A stretch of 64,000 bases of DNA from positions 6,295,501 to 6,359,500 of the forward strand of contig NZ_AP023360.1 in NCBI RefSeq assembly GCF_018326265.1. The letters run 5' to 3'. Under the pieces are notes generated by a model that ran no database searches, was not told the origin of the DNA, and saw only the letters and a list, made by a program, of their open reading frames with translations. Within the stretch, counting starts at the first letter, position 1. Each line of letters opens with the position of its first letter. Below are positions 17,126-25,633 of this stretch, piece by piece. This DNA comes from Catellatospora sp. IY07-71 (GTDB lineage Bacteria > Actinomycetota > Actinomycetes > Mycobacteriales > Micromonosporaceae). A program made the position numbers and the translations under genes.

Positions 17126-18418
17126 TTACCGGCCGCCGGCCGAAGGCTGCAGGCCCTCACGGCCGGCCTGCCAGCGGCGCGTCGTGCCGTCGGGGTGCTC
17201 GATGTCGTAGTGCAGGTGGGCGAGGCAGCGGTCGAGGACGGCCAGCATCGCCTGGTGGTCGGCCGCCTGGCCGCGCAGGAAGTCCAGGAAGAACGTCATG
17301 ACGCCCGGGGCCAGCTCCGCGCCGGGCGCCACCGACTCGGCGTAGCCGACAAGCCCCGGCTCCCGGGCCGCCTGCGCGGTCCCGTGGAAGGCGCGCAGCA
17401 CCCCGCCCGCCGGTGGCGGCTGGTTGCCGAACTGGAAGTGGACCGGGCCGGTGTCGCGCGGCTCGGGCAGCGCGACCGGCCGGCCGCAGGTCTCGGCCAT
17501 GCCGAGTTCCAGCAGCCGCAGGCCGGTGGCGCGCTCGTACAGCTCGGTCACGTAGCCGCCGATCCGGCCGTTGACCTCGATGATCCTCGGCCCGGCCGCC
17601 GTGAGCTTGAGCTCGGTGTGCACCAGCCCGCGCCGGATGCCCAGGGCCCGTACCGCGGCATCGGCCAGGCGAGCGCACGCCGCGCGGACGTCCGGCGACA
17701 GGCGCGCGGGAAAGAACTGGCCCTGCTCACGAAACGGCGTGAGCAGGGGGAACTTGCCCGTGACGCCGATCGTCGAGGGTTCGCCGCCCACGACGAGCGA
17801 TTCCACGGAGACGTAGTCGCCGATGCCCTCGCCGCCGATGCCGACCAGGAACTCCTCGACGACGAACGGCCGCTCGGCGCTCGGCGCGACCTCGGCGGGC
17901 AGGTCCTCGGCCGTCGCCACGAGGAAGGTGTCGCGGCTGCTCTGGCTGCGCCTCGGCTTGACCACCAGCGGACCGGGCCGGTTCGCGAGCGCGTCGAGAA
18001 CCTCCTGGCGGCTGGTGGCCACGGCCGACCACACCGTGTCGACGCCGTGCTCGGCCAGCCGCCGCCGCTGCACGTACTTGTCGGTCAGCGCGGCGACGGT
18101 GTCCCGGTCGTGATAGGGCAACCCCAGTCCTGCGGCCAGCTCCCCGGTCGTCGGGACCATGCCCTCGCTGAACGTCGTGATCGCCACGGGGCGGTGTCGG
18201 CGCAGCTGTGCGAGCAGGTCGCCGGGCCGCTCAGGGTCGACCTCCAGGACCGGTCCGAGCGCGGCGTACTCCGCTTTCTCCGCTGCGTCGAGGCCGCCCG
18301 CCGCGGCCACGAACACGGGTGCGTGCCCGCACGCGGCCGCGGCCTTGGCCAGGTCGGCGGGTCGGATGGCCGAGCGCGGGACTACGGCGACGGCGACGGT
18401 GTTCACCAGGCTACTCAC
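17126..18418 (-). CDS. ATP-grasp amino-acid/peptide ligase (1)
   Basis: About 430 residues. The N-terminal Rossmann-like domain starts near VNTVAVAVVPRSAIRP; the central ATP-grasp has the lid region GPLVVKPRRSQSSRDTFLV, the adenine-binding region RPFVVEEFLVG and the Mg/ATP motif RIIEVNGRIGGYVTE. GTG 18418 overlaps the stop of the upstream ATP-grasp gene by 8 nt; GTG 18406 is an alternative. Ligases of this type form amide bonds between unprotected amino acids through acyl phosphates. The acceptor and donor cannot be read from sequence. Confidence 0.85.
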   Translation of the reverse strand: MSSLVNTVAVAVVPRSAIRPADLAKAAAACGHAPVFVAAAGGLDAAEKAEYAALGPVLEVDPERPGDLLAQLRRHRPVAITTFSEGMVPTTGELAAGLGLPYHDRDTVAALTDKYVQRRRLAEHGVDTVWSAVATSRQEVLDALANRPGPLVVKPRRSQSSRDTFLVATAEDLPAEVAPSAERPFVVEEFLVGIGGEGIGDYVSVESLVVGGEPSTIGVTGKFPLLTPFREQGQFFPARLSPDVRAACARLADAAVRALGIRRGLVHTELKLTAAGPRIIEVNGRIGGYVTELYERATGLRLLELGMAETCGRPVALPEPRDTGPVHFQFGNQPPPAGGVLRAFHGTAQAAREPGLVGYAESVAPGAELAPGVMTFFLDFLRGQAADHQAMLAVLDRCLAHLHYDIEHPDGTTRRWQAGREGLQPSAGGR

Positions 18419-19670
18419 TCTCGCTGATCCGGTAGACGCGGTCCTTGAGCACGCCGATCCGCTGGTAATCGCGGTCGATGGCGGCCATGTCGGCACCGCA
18501 CATGAAGATGCGCATCGTGCTGGAGTAGAGGTCGACGGTGGGGCGGATCCGGTCGCCGGGGGCGAGTTTGAGGTCGAACCGGTGCACGGTCTCCAGCGCG
18601 GCGATCTGCGCGACGGCATCCTGGCCGATGTGGTCGACGATGCCGTCGAGGGTGGTGGAGGTGGTGCAGCAGACCGCCTCGCAGCGTTTGCCGTACCGGC
18701 GTCCGGCGTAGTCGCGCAGGAAGCGTTCCGGCCGCAGCCAGGCCAGGGCGGTCAGGCCGGCCTGGTTGCCGCCCGCGCACCGGTCGTGGAAGCCCGGATG
18801 CATGTTCCCGGCGATCCGGCAGCCGACCTCGACGAGCGCCGGCCCGTCCGGTGTCATGATCACTTCTGCGTGGGAGGGGCCGTACCGGACGCCGAGGGCG
18901 TCGAGGGCCTGCTCCACGTACGCCGCGAGCTGCGGCACCGGCCGCTCGTCGGGGTGCAGCAGATGTTCGCGGTCGTAGATGTTGCGGCCCGAGGCGAGCA
19001 GGCGCTTGTGGTACTGCCACACCCCGCACAGGTAGCGCCTGCCCTCGTGGGACACCATGTCGACGACGTACTCGGGGCCGTGCAGGTAGGACTGGACCAG
19101 GGCCTCCGCGTTGCCCTCGCCGTAGATCGTCTCGGAGGCCAGCACGGCCTCGGCGGCGGCGTGCACCTCGCCGTCCGTGGCGCAGACGAAGACGCCGTCC
19201 CCGGCCGCCGACCGCAGCGGTTTGACCACCACCGGGTAGCCGTTCCGCCGCGCCCAGCCGGCCAGGGCCGCGACGTCGCCGCTCTTGAACTGGCCGGCGC
19301 AGTGCAGTCCCGCCGCCCGCAGCGTCTCGATCATCTGGTACTTGTCGCGCCGTGCCGGTGACAGCGACGCCGTGTTCGCCGGCAGCCCCAGCGCCACCGC
19401 CAGCTCGTCGGCCAGCAGCACACCCGGCTCCTGGCCCGCCATGACACACACCGGCCGGTACGGCGCCAGCTGCGCGACGGTCTTGACGAGGTCCTCGTGG
19501 ACGATGTTCGCCCGGTAGACGCTCAGGTCGGGCGCGGGCATCGACGGCATCAGCTCGGCGCTGCTCTGCACGTGCACCAGCTGCGCGCCGAGGGCGGCGA
19601 ACTCGGGCGGCAGGTACTGCCCCGAGGTGTACGCGTCGACCAGCACGACGACCGGACCAGGCGGTGACAA
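18411..19670 (-). CDS. ATP-grasp amino-acid/peptide ligase (2)
   Basis: A 419-residue ATP-grasp protein of the L-amino-acid-ligase/carnosine-synthase type. Visible motifs are RRDKYQMIETLRAAGL, YPVVVKPLRSAAGDGVFVC, AEALVQSYLHGPEYVVDMVS and ALVEVGCRIAGNMHP. TTG 19670 is chosen because GAGGAGGG sits 8 nt upstream and no better start exists. It is overlapped by the next ATP-grasp gene, so the two ligases are translated together, probably adding successive residues in one pathway. Confidence 0.85.
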   Translation of the reverse strand: MSPPGPVVVLVDAYTSGQYLPPEFAALGAQLVHVQSSAELMPSMPAPDLSVYRANIVHEDLVKTVAQLAPYRPVCVMAGQEPGVLLADELAVALGLPANTASLSPARRDKYQMIETLRAAGLHCAGQFKSGDVAALAGWARRNGYPVVVKPLRSAAGDGVFVCATDGEVHAAAEAVLASETIYGEGNAEALVQSYLHGPEYVVDMVSHEGRRYLCGVWQYHKRLLASGRNIYDREHLLHPDERPVPQLAAYVEQALDALGVRYGPSHAEVIMTPDGPALVEVGCRIAGNMHPGFHDRCAGGNQAGLTALAWLRPERFLRDYAGRRYGKRCEAVCCTTSTTLDGIVDHIGQDAVAQIAALETVHRFDLKLAPGDRIRPTVDLYSSTMRIFMCGADMAAIDRDYQRIGVLKDRVYRISESE

Positions 19671-19706
19671 GTGGAACCCTCCTCGAAGAAGCGCTGCGGC
19701 GGCAGG

Positions 19707-20480
19707 TCAGGTGGCCGAGAACCCGCCGTCGACGAAGATCGTCTGCCCGGTCACGTACGCTGCGGCGTCCCCGGCCAGGAACACCGCGATCCCGGCGAAG
19801 TCACCCAGCTCGCCGTTGCGGCCGGCCATGGTGCGCCGCGCCATCGCGCCGGTGCGGACCGGATCGCGGAAGACGGCCTCGTTCAGCGGGGTGTGCACGA
19901 ACCCCGGCGCGATGGCGTTCACGCACACTCCGCGTGACGACCACGCCTCGGCCTGCGAGCGGGTCAGCCCGGCGAGGGCGGCCTTGGACACGCCGTACGC
20001 GCCGCTGTTGCCGAAGGCGCGGATCGCCTGCTGCGACGCGATGTGGACGATCCGGCCCCAGCCCCGGTCGGCCATCTTCGGGCCGAACCGCTGGCCCAGC
20101 ACGAACGGCGCGTCGAGGTTGAGCCCCAGGGTGAGGTCCCAGTCGCGCTCGGACAGCTCGTCCAGCGGCGGGCGCAGATTGATGCCGGCGGAGTTCACCA
20201 CGATGTCCGGCACGCCGTGCCGGGCCAGCACCTCGTCGGCCAGCCGGTGCACACCGGCACGGTCGCCGAGGTCGGCGCTGAGCCAGGCGGCGCTGCCGCC
20301 CTCGGCCCGCAGCGCGTCGGCGGTCTCGCGCAGCGCCTGCTCCCGGCGGGCGACGAGCAGCACGTCGGCCCCCGCCCGGCACAGGGCCTCGGCGATCGAC
20401 CGGCCGATGCCCGAACTGCCCCCGGTGACCACCGCCTGGCGGCCCTTCAGCGAGAACAGGCTGCTGAAGTAATCCTGCAC
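19707..20480 (-). CDS. Short-chain dehydrogenase/reductase (1)
   Basis: A 257-residue classical SDR. It shows the cofactor motif VVTGGSSGIGRS, VVNSAGIN (NAG-type), catalytic Ser in HIASQQA, Tyr and Lys in YGVSKAAL, and a terminal DGGFSAT typical of the glucose-dehydrogenase/FabG-like group. LLVARREQ after the second strand fits NADP(H). GTG 20480 follows AAGGAG. Within the cluster it may reduce an aldehyde released by the NRPS or oxidise a hydroxylated residue. Confidence 0.87.
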   Translation of the reverse strand: MQDYFSSLFSLKGRQAVVTGGSSGIGRSIAEALCRAGADVLLVARREQALRETADALRAEGGSAAWLSADLGDRAGVHRLADEVLARHGVPDIVVNSAGINLRPPLDELSERDWDLTLGLNLDAPFVLGQRFGPKMADRGWGRIVHIASQQAIRAFGNSGAYGVSKAALAGLTRSQAEAWSSRGVCVNAIAPGFVHTPLNEAVFRDPVRTGAMARRTMAGRNGELGDFAGIAVFLAGDAAAYVTGQTIFVDGGFSAT

Positions 20481-20518
20481 GGCTCACTCCTTCTCGGGTC
20501 GCCGCGTGGCCGCGGCGC

Positions 20519-21277
20519 TCATGCTCGTTGCCGGGTGGGGCGCAGCCGGATGTCGTCGAGGTGCACGTGCCGGGGCCGGTCGATGACGAAACCGACGGTC
20601 TCGGCGACGTCGTCGGGTGTCAGCAGGGGCCCGCACTCCTCGGCGATCCGGTCGAACCACGCCATGTCGTAACCGGCCGCCTCCTGGAAGCCGGAGCGGA
20701 CGAACCCGGGCTCGATCAGGGTGACCCGGACGTTGTGGGCGCAGACCTCCTGGCGCAGCGCCTCGACCAGCGAGTGGAGCGCGAACTTGGTCGAACCGTA
20801 GACCGGGTTGGCCGCCGAGACCTGGCGGCCCACCGTCGATCCGATGACGACGATGTCCCGCGCCTGGCCGCCGCCGTCGGCCGTGGCCTGTCTGGCGAAC
20901 TCCGCCCCGCCGGCCCGCAGCTGGTGCAGCACGGCGAGGTAGTTGGTCTCGACCAGCTCCCGCCACCGGGCGGGGTCCGAACCCAGCACGGTGCCGGGCA
21001 GGCCCTGACCGGCCGACAGCACGAACACCGTCGCCGGTCCCCAGGTCCGCTCCGCGGTGGCGAGCAGCCCTTGGGCGTACCCGGGCTCGGTCATGTCCCC
21101 GGCGGCGGTGACGATCTCGCCGGGCGCCGCGGCGAGCTCGTCGGCGAGCCTGCCGAGCTCGTCGGCGTTGCGGCCGGCCGCCACCACGCGGGCGCCGGCC
21201 CGGGCGAGGTGCTCGGCGACCGCGCGGCCGATGCCGGAGGACGCCCCGGTCACGACGGCGATACGTCCGTCAGCCAT
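20519..21277 (-). CDS. Short-chain dehydrogenase/reductase (2)
   Basis: A 252-residue SDR with VVTGASSGIGRAV, AAGRNADEL (NADP(H)-type Arg), VLSAGQG in place of NAG, catalytic Ser in VVIGSTVGR and YGSTKFALH (Tyr and Lys). The C-terminus resembles YdfG/clavaldehyde-dehydrogenase-like SDRs that reduce hydroxy-amino-acid-derived carbonyls. ATG 21277 overlaps the NRPS stop by 8 nt, so it is coupled to the NRPS and is the best candidate to act on the NRPS product. Confidence 0.87.
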   Translation of the reverse strand: MADGRIAVVTGASSGIGRAVAEHLARAGARVVAAGRNADELGRLADELAAAPGEIVTAAGDMTEPGYAQGLLATAERTWGPATVFVLSAGQGLPGTVLGSDPARWRELVETNYLAVLHQLRAGGAEFARQATADGGGQARDIVVIGSTVGRQVSAANPVYGSTKFALHSLVEALRQEVCAHNVRVTLIEPGFVRSGFQEAAGYDMAWFDRIAEECGPLLTPDDVAETVGFVIDRPRHVHLDDIRLRPTRQRA

Positions 21278-24200
21278 GTGCTGCTCCTGTCCGTGCGGGC
21301 GGGACGAGCTCGCCCTGCCGCTGCAGTCCGTCGAGGTGCCTGACCAGCCAGGCGCGGGTCAGCACGGGGAACTCCACGCCCAGCGCGGCGAGCGTGCGCC
21401 GGGTACGGGAGTGGTCGTACCGGACGTTGCGCTCGGGACGCCCGGCCCAGAAGTGTGCGAGCAGCACCGCGGGGTCGCCGCCGGACAGGTGCGGCTCGAA
21501 CAGGTCGGCGAACCCGGGCGCGTCGGTCTCGTCCAGCTCGCAGCCCAGGTCCCGCAGGGCGGCGAACACGTCGGCGTAGCGGACGTGGTGGGCCGTGTCG
21601 ACGTGGAACGTGCCGCCGGGGATCCGGGCGCAGCGCGAGATCTCCAGGATGCCGGCGGCGACGACGTCCACCGGGCTCAGGGCCACGGTCTGCGACCCCA
21701 GGCGGGGCACCCGTCCGAGGTGTACGCAGGCGCGCAGCAGCTGCACCAGCCGGCTGTCGCCGCCGTTGCGCTGGAAGCGGCCGGTGACCGAGTGCCCGGT
21801 GACGTTGCCCGTCCGGTACACGAACGCGGCGCCGCCGTGCGCGGCGAAGTCCCTGACGACCCGTTCGGCGTCGTACTTGCTGCGCTCGTACTCGTTCAGG
21901 AAGCGCTGGCCGACGTCGAGGGTGTCCTCGGAGAACACGGCCGGGTCGCCGTCGGATCCGCTGCCGCACACCGCAAGGGTCGACACGTGGTGCAGGTCCT
22001 TCGGGCGGCCGGTGGTCGCGAGGCGAACCAGCGCGCGGACCGAGGCGACGTTGTGCGCGGCGAAGGTGTCGTGCTCGCCGAACAGCCGGGTGTCGGCGGC
22101 CAGGTGGTAGATCGCCTCGACCTCGCGGCTCAGCCGGGCGTGCTCGGCGGGGGCGAGCCCGAGGCCGGGCTGGGACAGGTCCGCGGCCAGCACCTCGATG
22201 CGGCCGCCAGGCCGGTCGAGCCCTTCACCCGGGATGTGCCACGCGTACGCGTCGCGCAGGCGCTGCAGCGGGGTCGTGCCCGCCTTCTCCCGCACCAGGC
22301 AGGTGATCCGCGCTTCGGTCCGGGTGAGCAGCAGGTGCAGCAGGTGCGCACCGATGAACCCGGTCGCGCCGGTCAGCAGGACGCGCCGGTACTCCCGGAC
22401 CGTCGCGGCGGGCGGCTCGCCGAGCAGCGCGGACGGCACCTGGACCAGCAGGCCCGTGCTGGATCCCCGCTCGGTCACCAGCGGCGCCGCGCTGTCGGGC
22501 AGGCCGCAGGCGTCCAGCAGGCAGGCCCGCACGGCGCGGCCGAGGGCACGCATCCGCTCGGGGTCGTGCCTGCGGGCGCTGAACGACAGGTCGACGACCA
22601 GCCGCCCGTCGCTGATCCGGGCGGTGACCTTCAGGCCGTGGACCCGGTCGTTGCCGGGGCCGCGCACGGGTCCCACGGCGTGGCGGGACACCACCGGCCG
22701 CAGGTCGTCGGTGTGCGGCAGCGGCAGCGAGCCGAGGTAGTTGAAGCACACGTCGGAGCGGCGGGGCAGGCCGTGCAGGCCGTAGGCGACGCCGAGCCGG
22801 GGCACGCCGTCCAGCGCCGCGGCCGCCGCCTTGGTGGTGGCGGCCAGGTCGCCGGCGGTGACGGCCAGCCGGACCGGGAAGGTGGAGGTGAACCAGCCGA
22901 CCGTCCGGGCGAGGTCGATCGTCTCGTCGAGCACGGCACGGCCGTGGCTCTCGACGTCCAGCACGACCTCGTCGGTGCCGTGCAGTTCCGCCAGGGCGTG
23001 GGCCAGCGCGCCGAGCAGCATCACGTGTGGCGCCGCGCCGCCGGCCCGGTTCGCGGCCGTGCTGGTCATCGCGTCGGTCTCGGCCGGGGTCAGCCCGAAC
23101 CACACCGCCTGCGCGTCCTGTTCGAGGTTGCCGCCGTCGGCGGCGGTGGCGGGGTACGCCGGGAACCGGTCGAGGCCGTCCCAGTACGCCAGGTCCGGGC
23201 GCAGCCGGTCGGCGTTGTCGCGCAGGTGGGTGGCCCATGCGCCGAACCCGGGCTGGCTCTGGCGCAGGCGGGGCTCGCCGCCGCGGGAGCGCTCGTCGTA
23301 GCAGCGGCTGAGGTCGTCGACGAGGATGCGCCAGGAGATGGCGTCGACGGACAGGTGATGGCACAGCAGCAGCAGGTGCGCCTGGGTGTCGCCGCGGAAC
23401 AGGTGCGCCTTGAAGACGGTGCCGTCCACGATGCTCAGTTCGGCCTGCCGGTCCCCGGCGATCTGCTGGATGTGCCCGGCCGCGGCCTCGTCCCCGGCGG
23501 GCAGCGGGGTGCTGGTGAGCACGTCCCGTGGTGGGCGCACCTCGCGGCGGCGGCCCCGGCCGCCGGGGCCGTGCGGGCCGAACGCGGTGCGCAGCATGGG
23601 ATGCATGGTCAGCACGTCCCGCACGGCCGCGGCCAGTTCGGGCACGCGCACCCCCGCGTCGATGTCCAGCAGGAGTGCCTGACTCCACCGGTCCGGCTGG
23701 GCGAAGTCCTGGGCGAAGAACCAGGACTGGGCCGGGGACAGCGCAGTGCCGTCATCCGCCGCGGGCGGCCGGTCCGGGCCGGGCGCGTCGCGGTGCGCCG
23801 CCGCGCGCAGCCGGGCGGCGAGCGCCGCCGGGGTGGGCGCGGCCAGGAACGCCGCGGCCGAGACGGCGTAGCCCCGGGCCTGCAGGTTGCCGATCACCGT
23901 GATGGCGTCGATCGAGTTGCCGCCGGCGGCGGTGAAGTCGTCGTCGGCGCCGAACGCCTGGTGGCCCAGCGCCCGCTGCCAGGCGGCACGGACGTCGGCG
24001 AGGACGGGGTCGGCGGGTGCCGTCGCGGGCGGGGCGGCGGCGCGCGCGAGCCGCGTCTCGATCAGTTCGCGCAGGGTGCCGTGGTCGGTCTTGCCGTTGT
24101 CGTTGCGCGGAAACGCGTCGAAGAACTCGATCCGGTCGGGGACCAGGTACGGCGGCAGGAGCCGGCGCACCTGCCGGTGCAGGTCGGGCTGGGGGCCGTG

Positions 24201-25568
24201 GCGGCGGGTGTTCGTGACGACGGCGGCGACCAGGGCCGGGCGGCGGTCGGCGCGGTGCACGACGACCGCGTCGGCGACGGCGGGCAGGCGGCGCAGCCCG
24301 TTCTCCACGTGGCCCAGCTCGACCCGGTACCCCTTGATCTTGACCTGCCGGTCGCCCCGGCCGAGGAACTCCAGCACGCCGTCGGCGTCGACGCGCACCC
24401 GGTCGCCGGTGCGGTAGGCGCGCCCCAGCCCGGGGTGGGCCTGTTCGAGGTCGCCGGTGAAGGCGGCGGCGGTCGCGGCGGCGTCGCCACGGTAGCCGAG
24501 GGCGACCGAGGGCCCCGCCACGTACAGCTCCCCGGTGGCGTCGCGCTCCCGGAACTGCCCGTCGGCGGTCCGTACGAACAGCCGGTTGGCGCCCAGCGGC
24601 CGGCCGATCGGCACGGACGCCGCGTCGCCGAGGCCGTCGACCTGCGCCGGGCCGTCGAGCACGTGGCAGGCGACGCCCACGGTCGTCTCCGTGGGACCGT
24701 AGTGGTTGATCAGCTTCCGGGCCGCGCCGGAGGCGAGCACGCGCCGGGCGAGCGGCAGGCTGAGCAGTTCACCGCCGAGGACGAGCAGGCGCAGGGCGGG
24801 TCCGGCCTGCGGATCGTCGTCGAAGCCCGGCAGCACCGCGGCCCAGTGCGACGGCGTCGTCTTCAGCACGTCGATGCGTTCGTCGCGCAGGTAGCGGCGC
24901 AGCGCCTGGGGATCGCGCCGCGTCGCGTCGTCGACCAGGTGCAGCGTGCCGCCGGTCCACAGGGCCAGGAACACGCAGGTGTTGCCGAGGTCCGCGGCGA
25001 GCGTGGTGACGTGGGCGTAGGCGAGCGGCTCGGTGATGGCGAGCCGGTCGAGCAGCGACTCGGTGTAGTGGCGGATGTTGGCGTGGGAGACCACCACGCC
25101 CTTGGGCACGCCCGTGGAGCCCGACGTGTAGAGCACGTACGCCGGATCGTGCTCGCCGGCTGCGACGGCCGGTGCGGCACCGGCCCGCGGGTGCGGCCCG
25201 GCCGGCGGCTGGGTCACGGGCAGGCCGAGGCCGGCGAACTCACCGGCGTGGCGGGGCGCGGCCAGCACGACGTCGGGGCGGGCCGCGGCGAGCCGGGCCG
25301 CGCTCTCGCCGACCGGCTCGGTCGGGTCGACGACGGTGTAGGCGGCGCCGGCCCGGAGCGCGGCGAGCATGGCCACGACGGTGTCCGGGGTCCGGTCCAG
25401 ATAGACGCCGACGAGGCGGCCGGGCCCGATGCCGTGCTCGTGCAGCAGCCCGGCGGTCCCGGTGACGCGGTCGTCGAGTTCTCGGTAGGTGACCCGCCCA
25501 GGTCCGGCGACCACGGCGGTGCGGTCCGGATGAGCCTGTGCGTGCGCGCGAAGCAGCCCCGTGAGCAT
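21270..25568 (-). CDS. One-module NRPS: adenylation (Asp code)-carrier-epimerisation-thioester reductase
   Basis: A 1432-residue enzyme. Adenylation domain ~1-505 has YVLYTSGSTGVPKG, NHYGPTETT and A10 Lys493. Its pocket, aligned by eye to GrsA, reads D193 L194 T197 K236 V263 G265 H289 V297 G298 K493, close to the known Asp code DLTKVGHIGK. The carrier domain has GGNSIDA (Ser552). Residues ~605-1025 are an epimerisation domain: SPAQSWFF, HHLSVDAISWRIL (737-749), ESHGR (Glu873), RTVGWFTSTFPV and CFNYLGS. From ~1060 a reductase has TGATGFIG and Tyr1227-x3-Lys1231. No condensation domain is present. Expected output is a D-Asp-derived aldehyde or alcohol. ATG 25568 follows GAGGA. Confidence 0.9.
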   Translation of the reverse strand: MLTGLLRAHAQAHPDRTAVVAGPGRVTYRELDDRVTGTAGLLHEHGIGPGRLVGVYLDRTPDTVVAMLAALRAGAAYTVVDPTEPVGESAARLAAARPDVVLAAPRHAGEFAGLGLPVTQPPAGPHPRAGAAPAVAAGEHDPAYVLYTSGSTGVPKGVVVSHANIRHYTESLLDRLAITEPLAYAHVTTLAADLGNTCVFLALWTGGTLHLVDDATRRDPQALRRYLRDERIDVLKTTPSHWAAVLPGFDDDPQAGPALRLLVLGGELLSLPLARRVLASGAARKLINHYGPTETTVGVACHVLDGPAQVDGLGDAASVPIGRPLGANRLFVRTADGQFRERDATGELYVAGPSVALGYRGDAAATAAAFTGDLEQAHPGLGRAYRTGDRVRVDADGVLEFLGRGDRQVKIKGYRVELGHVENGLRRLPAVADAVVVHRADRRPALVAAVVTNTRRHGPQPDLHRQVRRLLPPYLVPDRIEFFDAFPRNDNGKTDHGTLRELIETRLARAAAPPATAPADPVLADVRAAWQRALGHQAFGADDDFTAAGGNSIDAITVIGNLQARGYAVSAAAFLAAPTPAALAARLRAAAHRDAPGPDRPPAADDGTALSPAQSWFFAQDFAQPDRWSQALLLDIDAGVRVPELAAAVRDVLTMHPMLRTAFGPHGPGGRGRRREVRPPRDVLTSTPLPAGDEAAAGHIQQIAGDRQAELSIVDGTVFKAHLFRGDTQAHLLLLCHHLSVDAISWRILVDDLSRCYDERSRGGEPRLRQSQPGFGAWATHLRDNADRLRPDLAYWDGLDRFPAYPATAADGGNLEQDAQAVWFGLTPAETDAMTSTAANRAGGAAPHVMLLGALAHALAELHGTDEVVLDVESHGRAVLDETIDLARTVGWFTSTFPVRLAVTAGDLAATTKAAAAALDGVPRLGVAYGLHGLPRRSDVCFNYLGSLPLPHTDDLRPVVSRHAVGPVRGPGNDRVHGLKVTARISDGRLVVDLSFSARRHDPERMRALGRAVRACLLDACGLPDSAAPLVTERGSSTGLLVQVPSALLGEPPAATVREYRRVLLTGATGFIGAHLLHLLLTRTEARITCLVREKAGTTPLQRLRDAYAWHIPGEGLDRPGGRIEVLAADLSQPGLGLAPAEHARLSREVEAIYHLAADTRLFGEHDTFAAHNVASVRALVRLATTGRPKDLHHVSTLAVCGSGSDGDPAVFSEDTLDVGQRFLNEYERSKYDAERVVRDFAAHGGAAFVYRTGNVTGHSVTGRFQRNGGDSRLVQLLRACVHLGRVPRLGSQTVALSPVDVVAAGILEISRCARIPGGTFHVDTAHHVRYADVFAALRDLGCELDETDAPGFADLFEPHLSGGDPAVLLAHFWAGRPERNVRYDHSRTRRTLAALGVEFPVLTRAWLVRHLDGLQRQGELVPPARTGAAHG

Positions 25569-25633
25569 GCGGCATTCCTCTGCGTGTCGACTCGCGAAGT
25601 ACCGGTCCGGCGAATGAGCTGCCGGTGGCTGGT

